Positions 1-5,193 of a stretch of DNA of 5,331 nucleotides are shown here, piece after piece. The notes beneath the pieces were generated by a model. That model saw only the letters and a program-made list of their open reading frames with translations. It had not been told where the DNA came from and did no database searches. Source of the stretch: an uncultured Paracoccus sp. (lineage in GTDB: Bacteria; Pseudomonadota; Alphaproteobacteria; Rhodobacterales; Rhodobacteraceae); contig CALLYR010000273.1 of the NCBI GenBank assembly GCA_937859005.1, forward strand, positions 1 to 5,331, read 5' to 3'. Position numbers and translations under genes: made by a program. Position 1 is the first letter of the stretch. The number at the start of each line of letters is the position of its first letter.

Positions 1-824
1 ATGGCGCCGACGCCCTGATCGGGGGGGCGGGCAATGATGCCCTGCTGGGCGGGACGGGCCGGGACACGCTGCGCGGCGGAGGGGGCGACGACCGGCTGTA
101 TTCCGGCGCGGACAACGACCGCCTTCTGGGGGGGCAGGGCAGTGACACCCTGATGTCGGACGAGGGCGACGACATGCTGCTGGGCGAGTCGGGGAACGAT
201 CTGATGGGCGGCGGCGCGGGGAACGACACGCTGGACGGCAGTTGGGGGGACGACGATCTTTACGGCAATGGCGGCGACGACCGCCTGTTCGGGGGACATG
301 GCGCGGACCGGCTGCGCGGGGGCCTGGGCAACGATACGCTGTCGGGGGGCGAAGGCGCCGACACGCTGAACGGACAGGGGGGCGCGGATCTCTTGCAGGG
401 GGGCGGCGGCAACGATCTGCTGATGGGCCTGTGGGACGACGACACGCTGCTGGGCGGGGCCGGGGCGGACACGCTTGCAGGCGGGGCGGGAAACGATGTC
501 CTTCAGGGCGGGGCCGGCGCCGATCTGCTGCGGGGCGAGGGGGGCAGCGATGTCTTTCTCTGGGCGGCCGGGGACATCGCGCCCGGTGACAGGCCCGACA
601 CGATCCTGGGTTTCACCGCGGGTGAGGACCGGCTGGATCTGTCCGCCCTGATGCTGACCTGCATCGCCGAGACCGCCTTTTCCGGACAGGCGGGGCAGTT
701 GCGCTGGACCGTCGAGACAGCCGGCATCATGGTTCAGGCCGATCTGGACGGGGATGCGCTGGCCGATCTGGTCCTGTGGCTGGACAGTCTGGCCGCGCTG
801 TCGCGCGACGACCTGATCCTGTGA
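1..824 (+). CDS. RTX calcium-binding repeat protein, 3' part (5' end outside window)
   Basis: The reading frame is open from the left edge (bases 1-2 complete a codon, the first full codon is at 3) to TGA at 822-824, giving 273 visible residues. An ATG at 153 lies inside the repeats and is not the real start. Visible residues 7-186 are 20 consecutive nine-residue units of the RTX type (GGxGxDxLx, for example GGAGNDALL and GGLGNDTLS). In this family such repeats fold into a calcium-loaded beta-roll outside the cell. After the repeats come the usual RTX end signatures: SDVFLW, then DTILGF and AGEDRLDLSAL, then a C-terminal segment with FSGQAGQLRW, DLDGDALADL and a hydrophobic tail ending DDLIL. 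This end resembles the uncleaved C-terminal signal of type I (ABC exporter/TolC) substrates. No enzymatic domain is visible, so the protein could be an adhesin, a surface protein, or the C-terminus of a protease, lipase or nuclease. Family assignment is sure; function is unknown. Confidence 0.93.
   Translation, partial: GADALIGGAGNDALLGGTGRDTLRGGGGDDRLYSGADNDRLLGGQGSDTLMSDEGDDMLLGESGNDLMGGGAGNDTLDGSWGDDDLYGNGGDDRLFGGHGADRLRGGLGNDTLSGGEGADTLNGQGGADLLQGGGGNDLLMGLWDDDTLLGGAGADTLAGGAGNDVLQGGAGADLLRGEGGSDVFLWAAGDIAPGDRPDTILGFTAGEDRLDLSALMLTCIAETAFSGQAGQLRWTVETAGIMVQADLDGDALADLVLWLDSLAALSRDDLIL
21..560 (+). repeat. 20 in-phase 27-bp units coding RTX nonapeptides
   Basis: From base 21 to 560 the coding sequence divides into exactly 20 units of 27 bases with no insertion or deletion; a partial unit occupies 1-20. 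Glycine and aspartate codons recur at fixed places, while the DNA varies between units, so this is an old diverged array. Units 4, 6 and 7 (SGADNDRLL, SDEGDDMLL, GESGNDLMG) are the most degenerate. Units 9 (237-263) and 16 (426-452) have tryptophan at the third position. The 27-bp period is coding, not CRISPR. Confidence 0.9.
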
Positions 825-874
825 CGGCGCGGCTGGACCTTGGCCCCCCTGCGCCTTAGCCTGCGGTACGATTC

Positions 875-879
875 AAGGA
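875..879 (+). promoter_or_regulatory. Ribosome binding site deciding the argB start
   Basis: AAGGA at 875-879 lies 10 bases before the ATG at 890 but only one base before the ATG at 881. This favours 890 as the argB start over 881. A third in-frame ATG at 905 has no comparable Shine-Dalgarno sequence. Confidence 0.5.
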
Positions 880-889
880 CATGCCGGGA

Positions 890-1804
890 ATGAGACAGCA
901 GAACATGGACCGCGATTTCGCCACCACCGCCCGCACCCTGTCCGAGGCGCTGCCCTATATGCAGCGCTATGCGGGCGCCGTCGTCGTCGTCAAGTTCGGC
1001 GGCAATGCGATGGGCGACGATACGGCGATGGCCGAATTCGCCCGCGACATCGTGCTGATGAAGCAGGTGGGCATCCATCCGGTCGTCGTTCATGGCGGCG
1101 GGCCGATGATCAACGACCTGCTGGACCGGCTGGGCATCGAAAGCCGCTTCGTCCGCGGCAAGCGCGTGACCACGCAGGATACCGTGCAGGTTGTGGAAAT
1201 GGTCCTGTCCGGCCTTGTCAACAAGCGCATCGTGCAGGCGATCAACGACGCCGGCGGGCGCGCGGTCGGCATTTCGGGCAAGGACGACGACATGATGGTG
1301 TGCGAGGCCGACGATCCCGAACTGGGCTTCGTCGGCCGTCCCATCGAGATGAACGTGCAGATCATCCGCGACCTTTATCTGGCCGGGCTGATCCCGGTGA
1401 TCGCGCCGGTGGCGACCGGCATGGCCGATAACGAAACCTTCAACGTCAACGGCGACACCGCCGCCGGCGCCATCGCCGGCGCGCTGAAGGCCGACCGGCT
1501 GCTGCTGCTGACGGATGTGGCGGGGGTCAAGGACCGCGGCGGCGAGGTGCTGACCCAGATCCCTCCCGGCCAGATCCAGGGGATGATCGCGGACGGCACC
1601 ATCGCGGGCGGCATGATCCCGAAAACCGAAACCGCGCTGAAGGCGCTGGCCGACGGCGTGCGCGCCGTGGTGATCCTGGACGGGCGGGTGCCCCATGCTG
1701 CGCTGATAGAACTGTTCACCGAACAGGGCGCGGGCAGCCTGATCCGCTCGAGCGAGCCGCGGGTGAAGCCGCATGGGCTGCGGCAGGGGGGCAGCGGGCT
1801 TTGA
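890..1804 (+). CDS. argB: Acetylglutamate kinase
   Basis: This enzyme phosphorylates N-acetyl-L-glutamate with ATP, the second step of cytoplasmic arginine synthesis. With the start at 890 it has 304 residues, normal for the family. Motifs in order are KFGGNAM (35-41, phosphate binding, Lys35), HGGGPMIN (68-75, substrate loop), GKRVT (90-94), SGKD (129-132), NVNGDTAAGA (185-194), LLLTDVAGV (205-213) and GGMIPKTETA (about 240-249, with Lys245). The stretch before the kinase core (ATARTLSEALPY-like, residues 11-23) matches the N-terminal helix that links dimers into hexamers in arginine-inhibited enzymes such as those of Pseudomonas aeruginosa and Thermotoga, so feedback inhibition is likely by homology. 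In-frame ATGs occur at 881, 890 and 905; 890 has the best-spaced ribosome binding site. The gene follows the RTX gene by 65 bases and precedes the SixA-like gene on the same strand by 72 bases, so co-transcription with the latter is possible. Identification is firm. Confidence 0.96.
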   Translation: MRQQNMDRDFATTARTLSEALPYMQRYAGAVVVVKFGGNAMGDDTAMAEFARDIVLMKQVGIHPVVVHGGGPMINDLLDRLGIESRFVRGKRVTTQDTVQVVEMVLSGLVNKRIVQAINDAGGRAVGISGKDDDMMVCEADDPELGFVGRPIEMNVQIIRDLYLAGLIPVIAPVATGMADNETFNVNGDTAAGAIAGALKADRLLLLTDVAGVKDRGGEVLTQIPPGQIQGMIADGTIAGGMIPKTETALKALADGVRAVVILDGRVPHAALIELFTEQGAGSLIRSSEPRVKPHGLRQGGSGL

Positions 1805-1863
1805 CACAACTTGGACGCTTGCGGTGCTGGCGGGGCAGTGGCAGTCTCCGATTCGGATGCAGC

Positions 1864-1870
1864 AGAAAGG
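1864..1870 (+). promoter_or_regulatory. Ribosome binding site of the SixA-like gene
   Basis: AGAAAGG at 1864-1870 lies six bases before the ATG at 1877. It supports starting there and not at the upstream in-frame ATG at 1811, whose extra residues have no family counterpart. Confidence 0.55.
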
Positions 1871-1876
1871 GTCGTG

Positions 1877-2395
1877 ATGACGCCGCCCGGACACCGCCGC
1901 CTGATTCTGACCCGCCATGCCAAATCGGACTGGAACAACCCCGCCGTCCCCGACCATGATCGTCCCCTGAACGCTCGGGGCCGGCGTTCGGCGCGGGCCT
2001 TGGGCGACTGGCTGACCAGCCGCGGCTATGACCCCGAAGAGGTGCTGTGTTCGCCCGCGCGCCGCACGCAGGAAACGTGGGAACAGGCCGCAACCGCCGT
2101 GTTCGAGACGCGGCCCGAACTGCGCATGGAACCTGCGCTGTATCAGGCCTGCGCGGACACGATGCTGCAGGTGCTGCGGACCGCCAGGGCGTCCACCGTG
2201 ATGATGCTGGGCCACAACCCCGGCATCGCCGAATTCGCCGCGATGCTGCCCGCGCGGGTGCCGCTGGACCCCGACTTCCGCCGCTATCCCACCGCCGCGA
2301 CGCTGGTGGTCGACTTTCAGGCGGACGACTGGGCCTCGGTCGAACCGGGCCAGGCCAGCCTGCGCGATTTCGTGCGGCTGGACGGGCGCGAGTGA
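1877..2395 (+). CDS. SixA-type histidine phosphatase family protein
   Basis: This is a small cytoplasmic member of the histidine phosphatase (phosphoglycerate mutase-like) superfamily, 172 residues from the start at 1877. Near the N-terminus, LILTRHAKSDW contains the catalytic RHAKS motif with nucleophile His14. Residues typical of the fold follow: RPLNARGRRSA (about 29-39), CSPARRTQET (58-67), a likely catalytic acid Glu85 in EPALY, and MLGHNPG (110-116) with the second active-site His113. Length and motif spacing fit the SixA branch and not the larger mutases. Escherichia coli SixA was described as removing phosphate from the Hpt domain of ArcB, and later work linked it to the nitrogen phosphotransferase system; the substrate here cannot be read from sequence. 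It follows argB by 72 bases on the same strand. A small hairpin overlaps its stop (GAGTG 2390-2394 with CACTC 2405-2409) but has no T tract. The family call is secure. Confidence 0.9.
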   Translation: MTPPGHRRLILTRHAKSDWNNPAVPDHDRPLNARGRRSARALGDWLTSRGYDPEEVLCSPARRTQETWEQAATAVFETRPELRMEPALYQACADTMLQVLRTARASTVMMLGHNPGIAEFAAMLPARVPLDPDFRRYPTAATLVVDFQADDWASVEPGQASLRDFVRLDGRE

Positions 2396-2411
2396 GCGCG
2401 GGCGCACTCAA

Positions 2412-2426
2412 TGCCAAGGCGTGGCA
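2412..2426. repeat. Short inverted repeat TGCCA-N5-TGGCA
   Basis: TGCCA (2412-2416) and TGGCA (2422-2426) face each other across five bases, 17 bases after the SixA-like stop. This could be a protein-binding half-site pair or a weak hairpin. Its left arm belongs to the octamer TGCCAAGG, which recurs at 2476-2483. No T tract follows, so a terminator is unlikely. Confidence 0.3.
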
Positions 2427-2480
2427 AATAGGTCATTCCTGAACCGGCGCGATTCCGCCTGACGCGTGTTTGATTTGCCA
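2422..2480. repeat. Separated 8-bp inverted repeat in the spacer before the transpeptidase gene
   Basis: TGGCAAAT (2422-2429) is perfectly complementary to ATTTGCCA (2473-2480), with 43 bases between. The arms are AT-richer than the surroundings and lie within the 169-base spacer 2396-2564, where the promoter of the next gene should be. They may be operator half-sites, or chance. Confidence 0.3.
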
Positions 2481-2505
2481 AGGGGCCGCCTGCGGATTTA
2501 TCCGC
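2470..2505 (+). promoter_or_regulatory. Possible promoter/operator of the L,D-transpeptidase gene
   Basis: A -35-like TTGATT (2470-2475) precedes an AT-rich GATTTA (2495-2500) that could act as a -10, although the 19-base spacing is not ideal. The putative -10 lies inside GCGGAT-TT-ATCCGC (2492-2505), a near-perfect palindrome. If this is the promoter, a repressor on the palindrome would block it. The leader to the ATG would be about 55-60 bases. The assignment rests only on position and composition. Confidence 0.25.
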
Positions 2506-2553
2506 CAGAGGGCAGTTCCGGGCCAAGAAGACCGCGTCCGAGCGGCCCCATAC

Positions 2554-2560
2554 AGGAGAA
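2554..2560 (+). promoter_or_regulatory. Ribosome binding site of the L,D-transpeptidase gene
   Basis: AGGAGAA at 2554-2560 is four bases before the ATG at 2565 (the AGGAG core is six bases before it). This settles the start at 2565 over an in-frame ATG at 2466, which would bury the export signal behind 33 arginine- and proline-rich residues. Confidence 0.75.
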
Positions 2561-2564
2561 GCAG

Positions 2565-3224
2565 ATGAGCCTGACGATATCGTCCGCCCTCGACCGGCGG
2601 GCCTTTCTTGCCGCTTCGGCCGCGCTGGGCGCGACGGCCCTTGCGGTGCCTGCCAAGGCGCAGGCGATCGACCCCTACACCGGCCAGCCGCTGGCGGGCG
2701 CGCCGGGCGCCGGCGCCACCCCGGACGCGGGCGTCGTGCAATATGACAACAGCCAGGACAGCCGCCGCAACGTGTCCAGCTTCCGCATGCAGGACTGGCG
2801 CCCCTATTTCAGCGATCTGACCAATGGCGCGATCCTCGTGGACATGACCTCGCGCGCGCTGCATTACTGGTCCGAGGATGAATCCGTCTATCGCCTGTAT
2901 CCCACCTCGATCCCGGTCAGCGAGGATCTGACCCGCCGCGGCCGGACCGAAGTCATCAAGAAGGTCGAGGGCCCGTCCTGGTCCCCCACGCCCGAGATGA
3001 AGAAGCGCAACCCCGAATGGCCCGATTTCGTGCCGCCCGGCCCGGACAACCCGCTGGGTACCCATGCGCTGTGGCTGAGCTGGCAGTATTACCGCATCCA
3101 CGGCACCCACGACACCCGCAAGATCGGGCGCAAATCCTCGAACGGCTGCATCGGGCTGTATAACGAACATATCCAGGAACTGTTCGGCCTGTCCACAATC
3201 GGCACCCAGGTGCTGCTGATCTGA
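2565..3224 (+). CDS. Tat-exported L,D-transpeptidase (YkuD/ErfK family)
   Basis: The predicted product has 219 residues and acts in the periplasm on peptidoglycan, either making 3-3 crosslinks or attaching proteins to the wall. The N-terminus is a twin-arginine leader: LDRRAFLA (9-16, Arg11-Arg12), an alanine-rich hydrophobic stretch, and a cleavage site after AKA (30-32). A low-complexity Gly/Ala/Pro linker (about 40-55) follows, then the YkuD domain. GPDNPLGTHAL is the usual approach to the active site. The catalytic segment has His179 in RIHGTH and Cys195 in SSNGCIG, with 12 residues between His179 and Ser192, the same spacing as in E. coli YbiS. Asn replaces the common His in S-H-G-C, as seen in related alphaproteobacterial enzymes; Gly197 sits where Arg or Asn is more usual. 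No LysM or other wall-binding domain is visible. It stands alone, with a terminator directly downstream. The family is certain; crosslinking versus protein attachment is open. Confidence 0.93.
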   Translation: MSLTISSALDRRAFLAASAALGATALAVPAKAQAIDPYTGQPLAGAPGAGATPDAGVVQYDNSQDSRRNVSSFRMQDWRPYFSDLTNGAILVDMTSRALHYWSEDESVYRLYPTSIPVSEDLTRRGRTEVIKKVEGPSWSPTPEMKKRNPEWPDFVPPGPDNPLGTHALWLSWQYYRIHGTHDTRKIGRKSSNGCIGLYNEHIQELFGLSTIGTQVLLI

Positions 3225-3229
3225 CCGGC

Positions 3230-3248
3230 GAACGGCATCCGCCCGTTC
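3230..3248 (+). other. Small hairpin just after the transpeptidase stop
   Basis: GAACGG (3230-3235) pairs with CCGTTC (3243-3248) around a 7-base loop, five bases after the stop codon. It has no T tract and precedes a stronger terminator, so it is probably an accessory 3'-end structure. Confidence 0.35.
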
Positions 3249-3255
3249 CGGCGGC

Positions 3256-3289
3256 AAGGGGCGCGGGCATTGTCCGCGCCCTTTCCTTT
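3256..3289 (+). terminator. Intrinsic terminator of the L,D-transpeptidase gene
   Basis: AAGGGGCGCGG (3256-3266) pairs with CCGCGCCCTTT (3274-3284) over 11 base pairs with one G-U, around a 7-base loop. The run continues CCTTT, giving the T-rich tail TTTCCTTT at 3282-3289. It lies 32 bases after the stop. On the opposite strand no T tract follows, so it should act mainly on the plus-strand transcript. Confidence 0.75.
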
Positions 3290-3374
3290 GGACGGGCCCC
3301 TTTCGCAGACCACCGGAGAGTTGCAGGAACCGGACCGGAAAGATCGGACCGCACAAAAGGACGGTTCCGGACAG

Positions 3375-3393
3375 GGGACCTTGCGCAGGTCCC
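3375..3393 (-). terminator. Probable hairpin terminator of the receiver-phosphatase gene
   Basis: GGGACCT (3375-3381) and AGGTCCC (3387-3393) form a perfect 7-bp stem with a 5-base loop, about 40 bases past the stop of the minus-strand gene. On that strand the next T run (TTTT, rc of 3355-3358) is some 16 bases further on, so termination may be weak or helped by Rho. A second inverted repeat, GGAACCG (3326-3332) with CGGTTCC (3362-3368), lies beyond. The rest of 3225-3433 shows no gene. Confidence 0.4.
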
Positions 3394-3433
3394 GCCATGG
3401 CAATGGCTTCCAGCGGCCCGATGATCGGCTCTG

Positions 3434-4708
3434 TCAGTCCCGTGCGTTATAGCCGAAGCTCAGCAGTTGTGCCGGTCCCGTGTTTTCCAGAAGCACGGCA
3501 GAGACATCGTCGGTCCTTCGCCCGCCCGAAAATTCGGACACCGACCAGCACAGCGATTCAAGCAGCGCGGTCCCCGTCAGCGTCGCATTGATCTGCAGGA
3601 TGGCGCGCAGGCCCTCGTCGCCCAGCAACTGGCCGCGCGCGCTGACGGCCTCGGTGATTCCGTCCGAGGCGATGAAGATGCAGTCGCCCCCGTTCAGCGT
3701 CACCGTCACCTCCTCGAAGCTCGCCCCCGCGAAGACTCCGACCGGCAGTCCGCCGCCGCCCACCCGTTCGATCGAGCCGTCGGCACGCTGCAGCATCGGG
3801 TGGGGATGGCCCGCCTGCACCAGCCGCAACTGACCCGAGGGCAGATGCAGCTGGGCATAGACCATGGTCAGATAGACATCGGTGCGCAGCCCGTCCAGCA
3901 TCATGGCATTCAGGCCCTGCACCACCTGGACCGGGGCCGGCACCGGACCGGCGGGCCTCCCGTCCACGCCTTCGAGATGCGCAGCCAGCCGCGCCGTCAC
4001 CAGCGCCGAGGTGACGCCGTGGCCCGACACGTCAATGGCGTGCAGCGCCACCACCTCGGGCGAAAGCTGGCGGAAGCCGACCAGATCCCCCCCGATCATC
4101 CCGGCCGGACGCATCAGCAGCGAGGTCTGGTATGGACCGAAGCGGCGCTGGCGTTCGCGGATCAGCCCCTGCTGCAGCTTGCGCGCCTCGCGCAGGTCGC
4201 ATTCCATGATGTCCTGCGTGCGGCGCAGTTCGGTCAAGGTCTTCTGCAACTCGCGGTTGGCTGAGGCCAGGCGTTCCTGCATCTCGATCACGCGCTCGCC
4301 AGCAGCCAGCCGCGCCAGCAATTCGGCCCCCGACACCGGCTTGGTCAGGAAATCGTCCGCTCCCGACTGAAGCCCTTCGGCGATGTCGGCACTGCCGGAT
4401 TTCGAGGTCAGCAGGATGAAATAGCCATAGCCGCGCCGGGGCAGTTCGCGATGGGCGCGGGCCAGTTCCGGTCCCGGCAGGCCCGCCATCACCCAGTCCG
4501 ACAGGATCAGGTCGGGTTCGCGTGTCTTGCAGATGCGCAGGGCCGCAAGGGCATCCTCGGCCTCGATCACCTCGTATCCCGCGCGCTGCAACTGCACCGA
4601 CAGCATCCGGCGGTGGGCGCGGCTGTCATCGACAAGCAGCACCACCCGTGGCCGGGGCGGAGGTTCGGCGCGGACGGGGCGGGACGGCAACGGATTCGGC
4701 TGGCTCAT
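3434..4708 (-). CDS. Response regulator with receiver, coiled coil and PP2C/SpoIIE phosphatase
   Basis: This cytoplasmic signalling protein of 424 residues has three parts. After a proline-rich N-terminus (4-20) comes a receiver domain (about 21-142) with acidic pair Asp27-Asp28, phospho-acceptor Asp71 in SDWVM, Thr101 and Lys123 in TKP: a complete active site. Residues about 142-190 are charged, heptad-like and probably a coiled coil. The rest is a PPM/SpoIIE serine phosphatase with metal ligands GGD (Asp208), DVSGHG (Asp226), SDGITE (Asp349) and TDD (Asp400/401), plus AGHPHP (299-304). Relatives of the RsbU type dephosphorylate an anti-anti-sigma (STAS) protein in partner switching; RbaY of Rhodobacter capsulatus, which works with RbaV and RbaW, has this design. 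Phosphorylation of Asp71 would then gate the phosphatase (inference). No STAS, anti-sigma or kinase gene is in the window. It is divergent from the Hpt gene, sharing 102 bases. The ATG at 4708 has only a weak GGGG ribosome site close by. Domains are certain; the pathway is inferred. Confidence 0.93.
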   Translation of the reverse strand: MSQPNPLPSRPVRAEPPPRPRVVLLVDDSRAHRRMLSVQLQRAGYEVIEAEDALAALRICKTREPDLILSDWVMAGLPGPELARAHRELPRRGYGYFILLTSKSGSADIAEGLQSGADDFLTKPVSGAELLARLAAGERVIEMQERLASANRELQKTLTELRRTQDIMECDLREARKLQQGLIRERQRRFGPYQTSLLMRPAGMIGGDLVGFRQLSPEVVALHAIDVSGHGVTSALVTARLAAHLEGVDGRPAGPVPAPVQVVQGLNAMMLDGLRTDVYLTMVYAQLHLPSGQLRLVQAGHPHPMLQRADGSIERVGGGGLPVGVFAGASFEEVTVTLNGGDCIFIASDGITEAVSARGQLLGDEGLRAILQINATLTGTALLESLCWSVSEFSGGRRTDDVSAVLLENTGPAQLLSFGYNARD

Positions 4709-4769
4709 GCCCCGATGCTAGGCTTCGCCGGTAAAGGCCGGGTTAAGCGCATCCGCAAAATCATGAACC

Positions 4770-4791
4770 CCTGCCGTTAACCTGCCGTCAA
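4770..4791. promoter_or_regulatory. Tandem 11-bp repeat, CtrA-like site between the divergent signalling genes
   Basis: CCTGCCGTTAA (4770-4780) is followed directly by CCTGCCGTCAA (4781-4791), differing at one base. The 11-base period puts both copies on nearly the same face of the helix, as at operators bound by dimers. The junction reads TTAA-N7-TCAA (4777-4791), one mismatch from the TTAA-N7-TTAA recognised by CtrA in alphaproteobacteria. The right end touches the Hpt ribosome site, so binding there would hinder Hpt transcription. It lies 69-83 bases before the receiver-phosphatase start, a reasonable place to activate that gene. On the minus strand TTGACG (rc of 4785-4790) is a -35-like hexamer within it, with CATGAT about 20 bases further on as a poor -10. 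Confidence 0.4.
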
Positions 4792-4798
4792 GGGGAGG
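4791..4798 (+). promoter_or_regulatory. Strong Shine-Dalgarno before the Hpt gene, badly placed for its start
   Basis: AGGGGAGG at 4791-4798 is the best ribosome-binding sequence in the window. It is five bases before an ATG at 4804 that is out of frame with the Hpt gene, and 12 bases before the in-frame GTG at 4811. Confidence 0.55.
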
Positions 4799-4810
4799 CT
4801 GTTATGGCCG

Positions 4811-5188
4811 GTGCGGACGGATCTTCCGGGGACAGGGCAGGTGATCGACTGGAAACGGCTGTGCCAGTTGCACGAGGAGGTGGGACCGGACGAATTCCGG
4901 CCGATCCTCGAACTGTTCCGGGACGAGATCGAGTCGGTGGTGCTGCGGCTGGACCCGAACGACGGGGCTGCGCTGGAAGCGCAACTGCATTTCCTGAGGG
5001 GCGGCGCCTGCAATCTGGGCCTGCGGGAATTCGCCGCGCTGTGCCAGGCGGGCGAGGCGCTGGCCAGCACCGGCCGCGCCCGAGAGGCCGACCTCGGCGC
5101 GCTGACCGAGGCATGGGCGCGCGCCCGGCGGATGCTGATGCACGATCTGGAAAAGCTGGCGTTGCGGGGGGCGGGGGACGCGGTGTGA
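4811..5188 (+). CDS. Single-domain Hpt (histidine phosphotransfer) protein
   Basis: The product has 125 residues from the GTG at 4811 and is helical and acidic. The phosphotransfer motif is LHFLRGGACNLG (59-70) with phospho-acceptor His60, matching the Hpt pattern H-x-L-(K/R)-G-(S/G)-A-x-x-L-G. The helix before it (ELFRDEIESVV, about 34-44) and those after it (REFAALCQAGE, WARARRMLMHDLEKLA) fit the four-helix bundle. No kinase, receiver or DNA-binding domain is attached, so it should shuttle phosphate between separate proteins. Its divergent neighbour has an intact receiver and is a natural candidate partner (inference). The start is uncertain: GTG at 4841 would begin at VIDWKRL, a common beginning for such proteins, with GGGGA (4828-4832) eight bases upstream. 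It ends five bases from the stop of the convergent gene. Domain call strong; start weak. Confidence 0.85.
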   Translation: MRTDLPGTGQVIDWKRLCQLHEEVGPDEFRPILELFRDEIESVVLRLDPNDGAALEAQLHFLRGGACNLGLREFAALCQAGEALASTGRAREADLGALTEAWARARRMLMHDLEKLALRGAGDAV

Positions 5189-5193
5189 ATGGT

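Noticed and set aside
21..560. Regular 27-bp periodicity, considered as a CRISPR or minisatellite
   Set aside because: There are no identical repeats separated by unique spacers, and the period is explained by RTX nonapeptides in frame.
242..589. Arg/Gly-rich open frame inside the RTX repeats
   Set aside because: It is the shifted-frame reading of the 27-bp repeats; the regular low-complexity pattern follows from the RTX codons.
825..889. Terminator or promoter between the RTX gene and argB
   Set aside because: The best stem is GGCGC (826-830) with GCGCC (851-855) around a 20-base loop with no T tract. TACGAT (867-872) resembles a -10 but has no properly spaced -35.
1801..1829. TTGACA at the argB stop as a -35 element for the SixA-like gene
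   Set aside because: No -10-like hexamer occurs at 16-18 bases (1824-1829 reads GTGCTG).
734..2407. 557-codon open frame on the minus strand across argB and the SixA-like gene
   Set aside because: It is antisense to two confidently identified genes, is rich in His, Arg and Ala as expected of a mirror frame in high-GC DNA, and shows no recognisable domain.
3270..3591. Small plus-strand open frames (60 and 64 codons) in and beyond the convergent spacer
   Set aside because: They run through the terminator and antisense into the phosphatase gene, with no ribosome site or recognisable motif.
3467..4264. 265-codon plus-strand open frame opposite the receiver-phosphatase gene
   Set aside because: It lies wholly antisense to a gene with complete domain motifs, and its Arg/His/Gln-rich translation has no domain.
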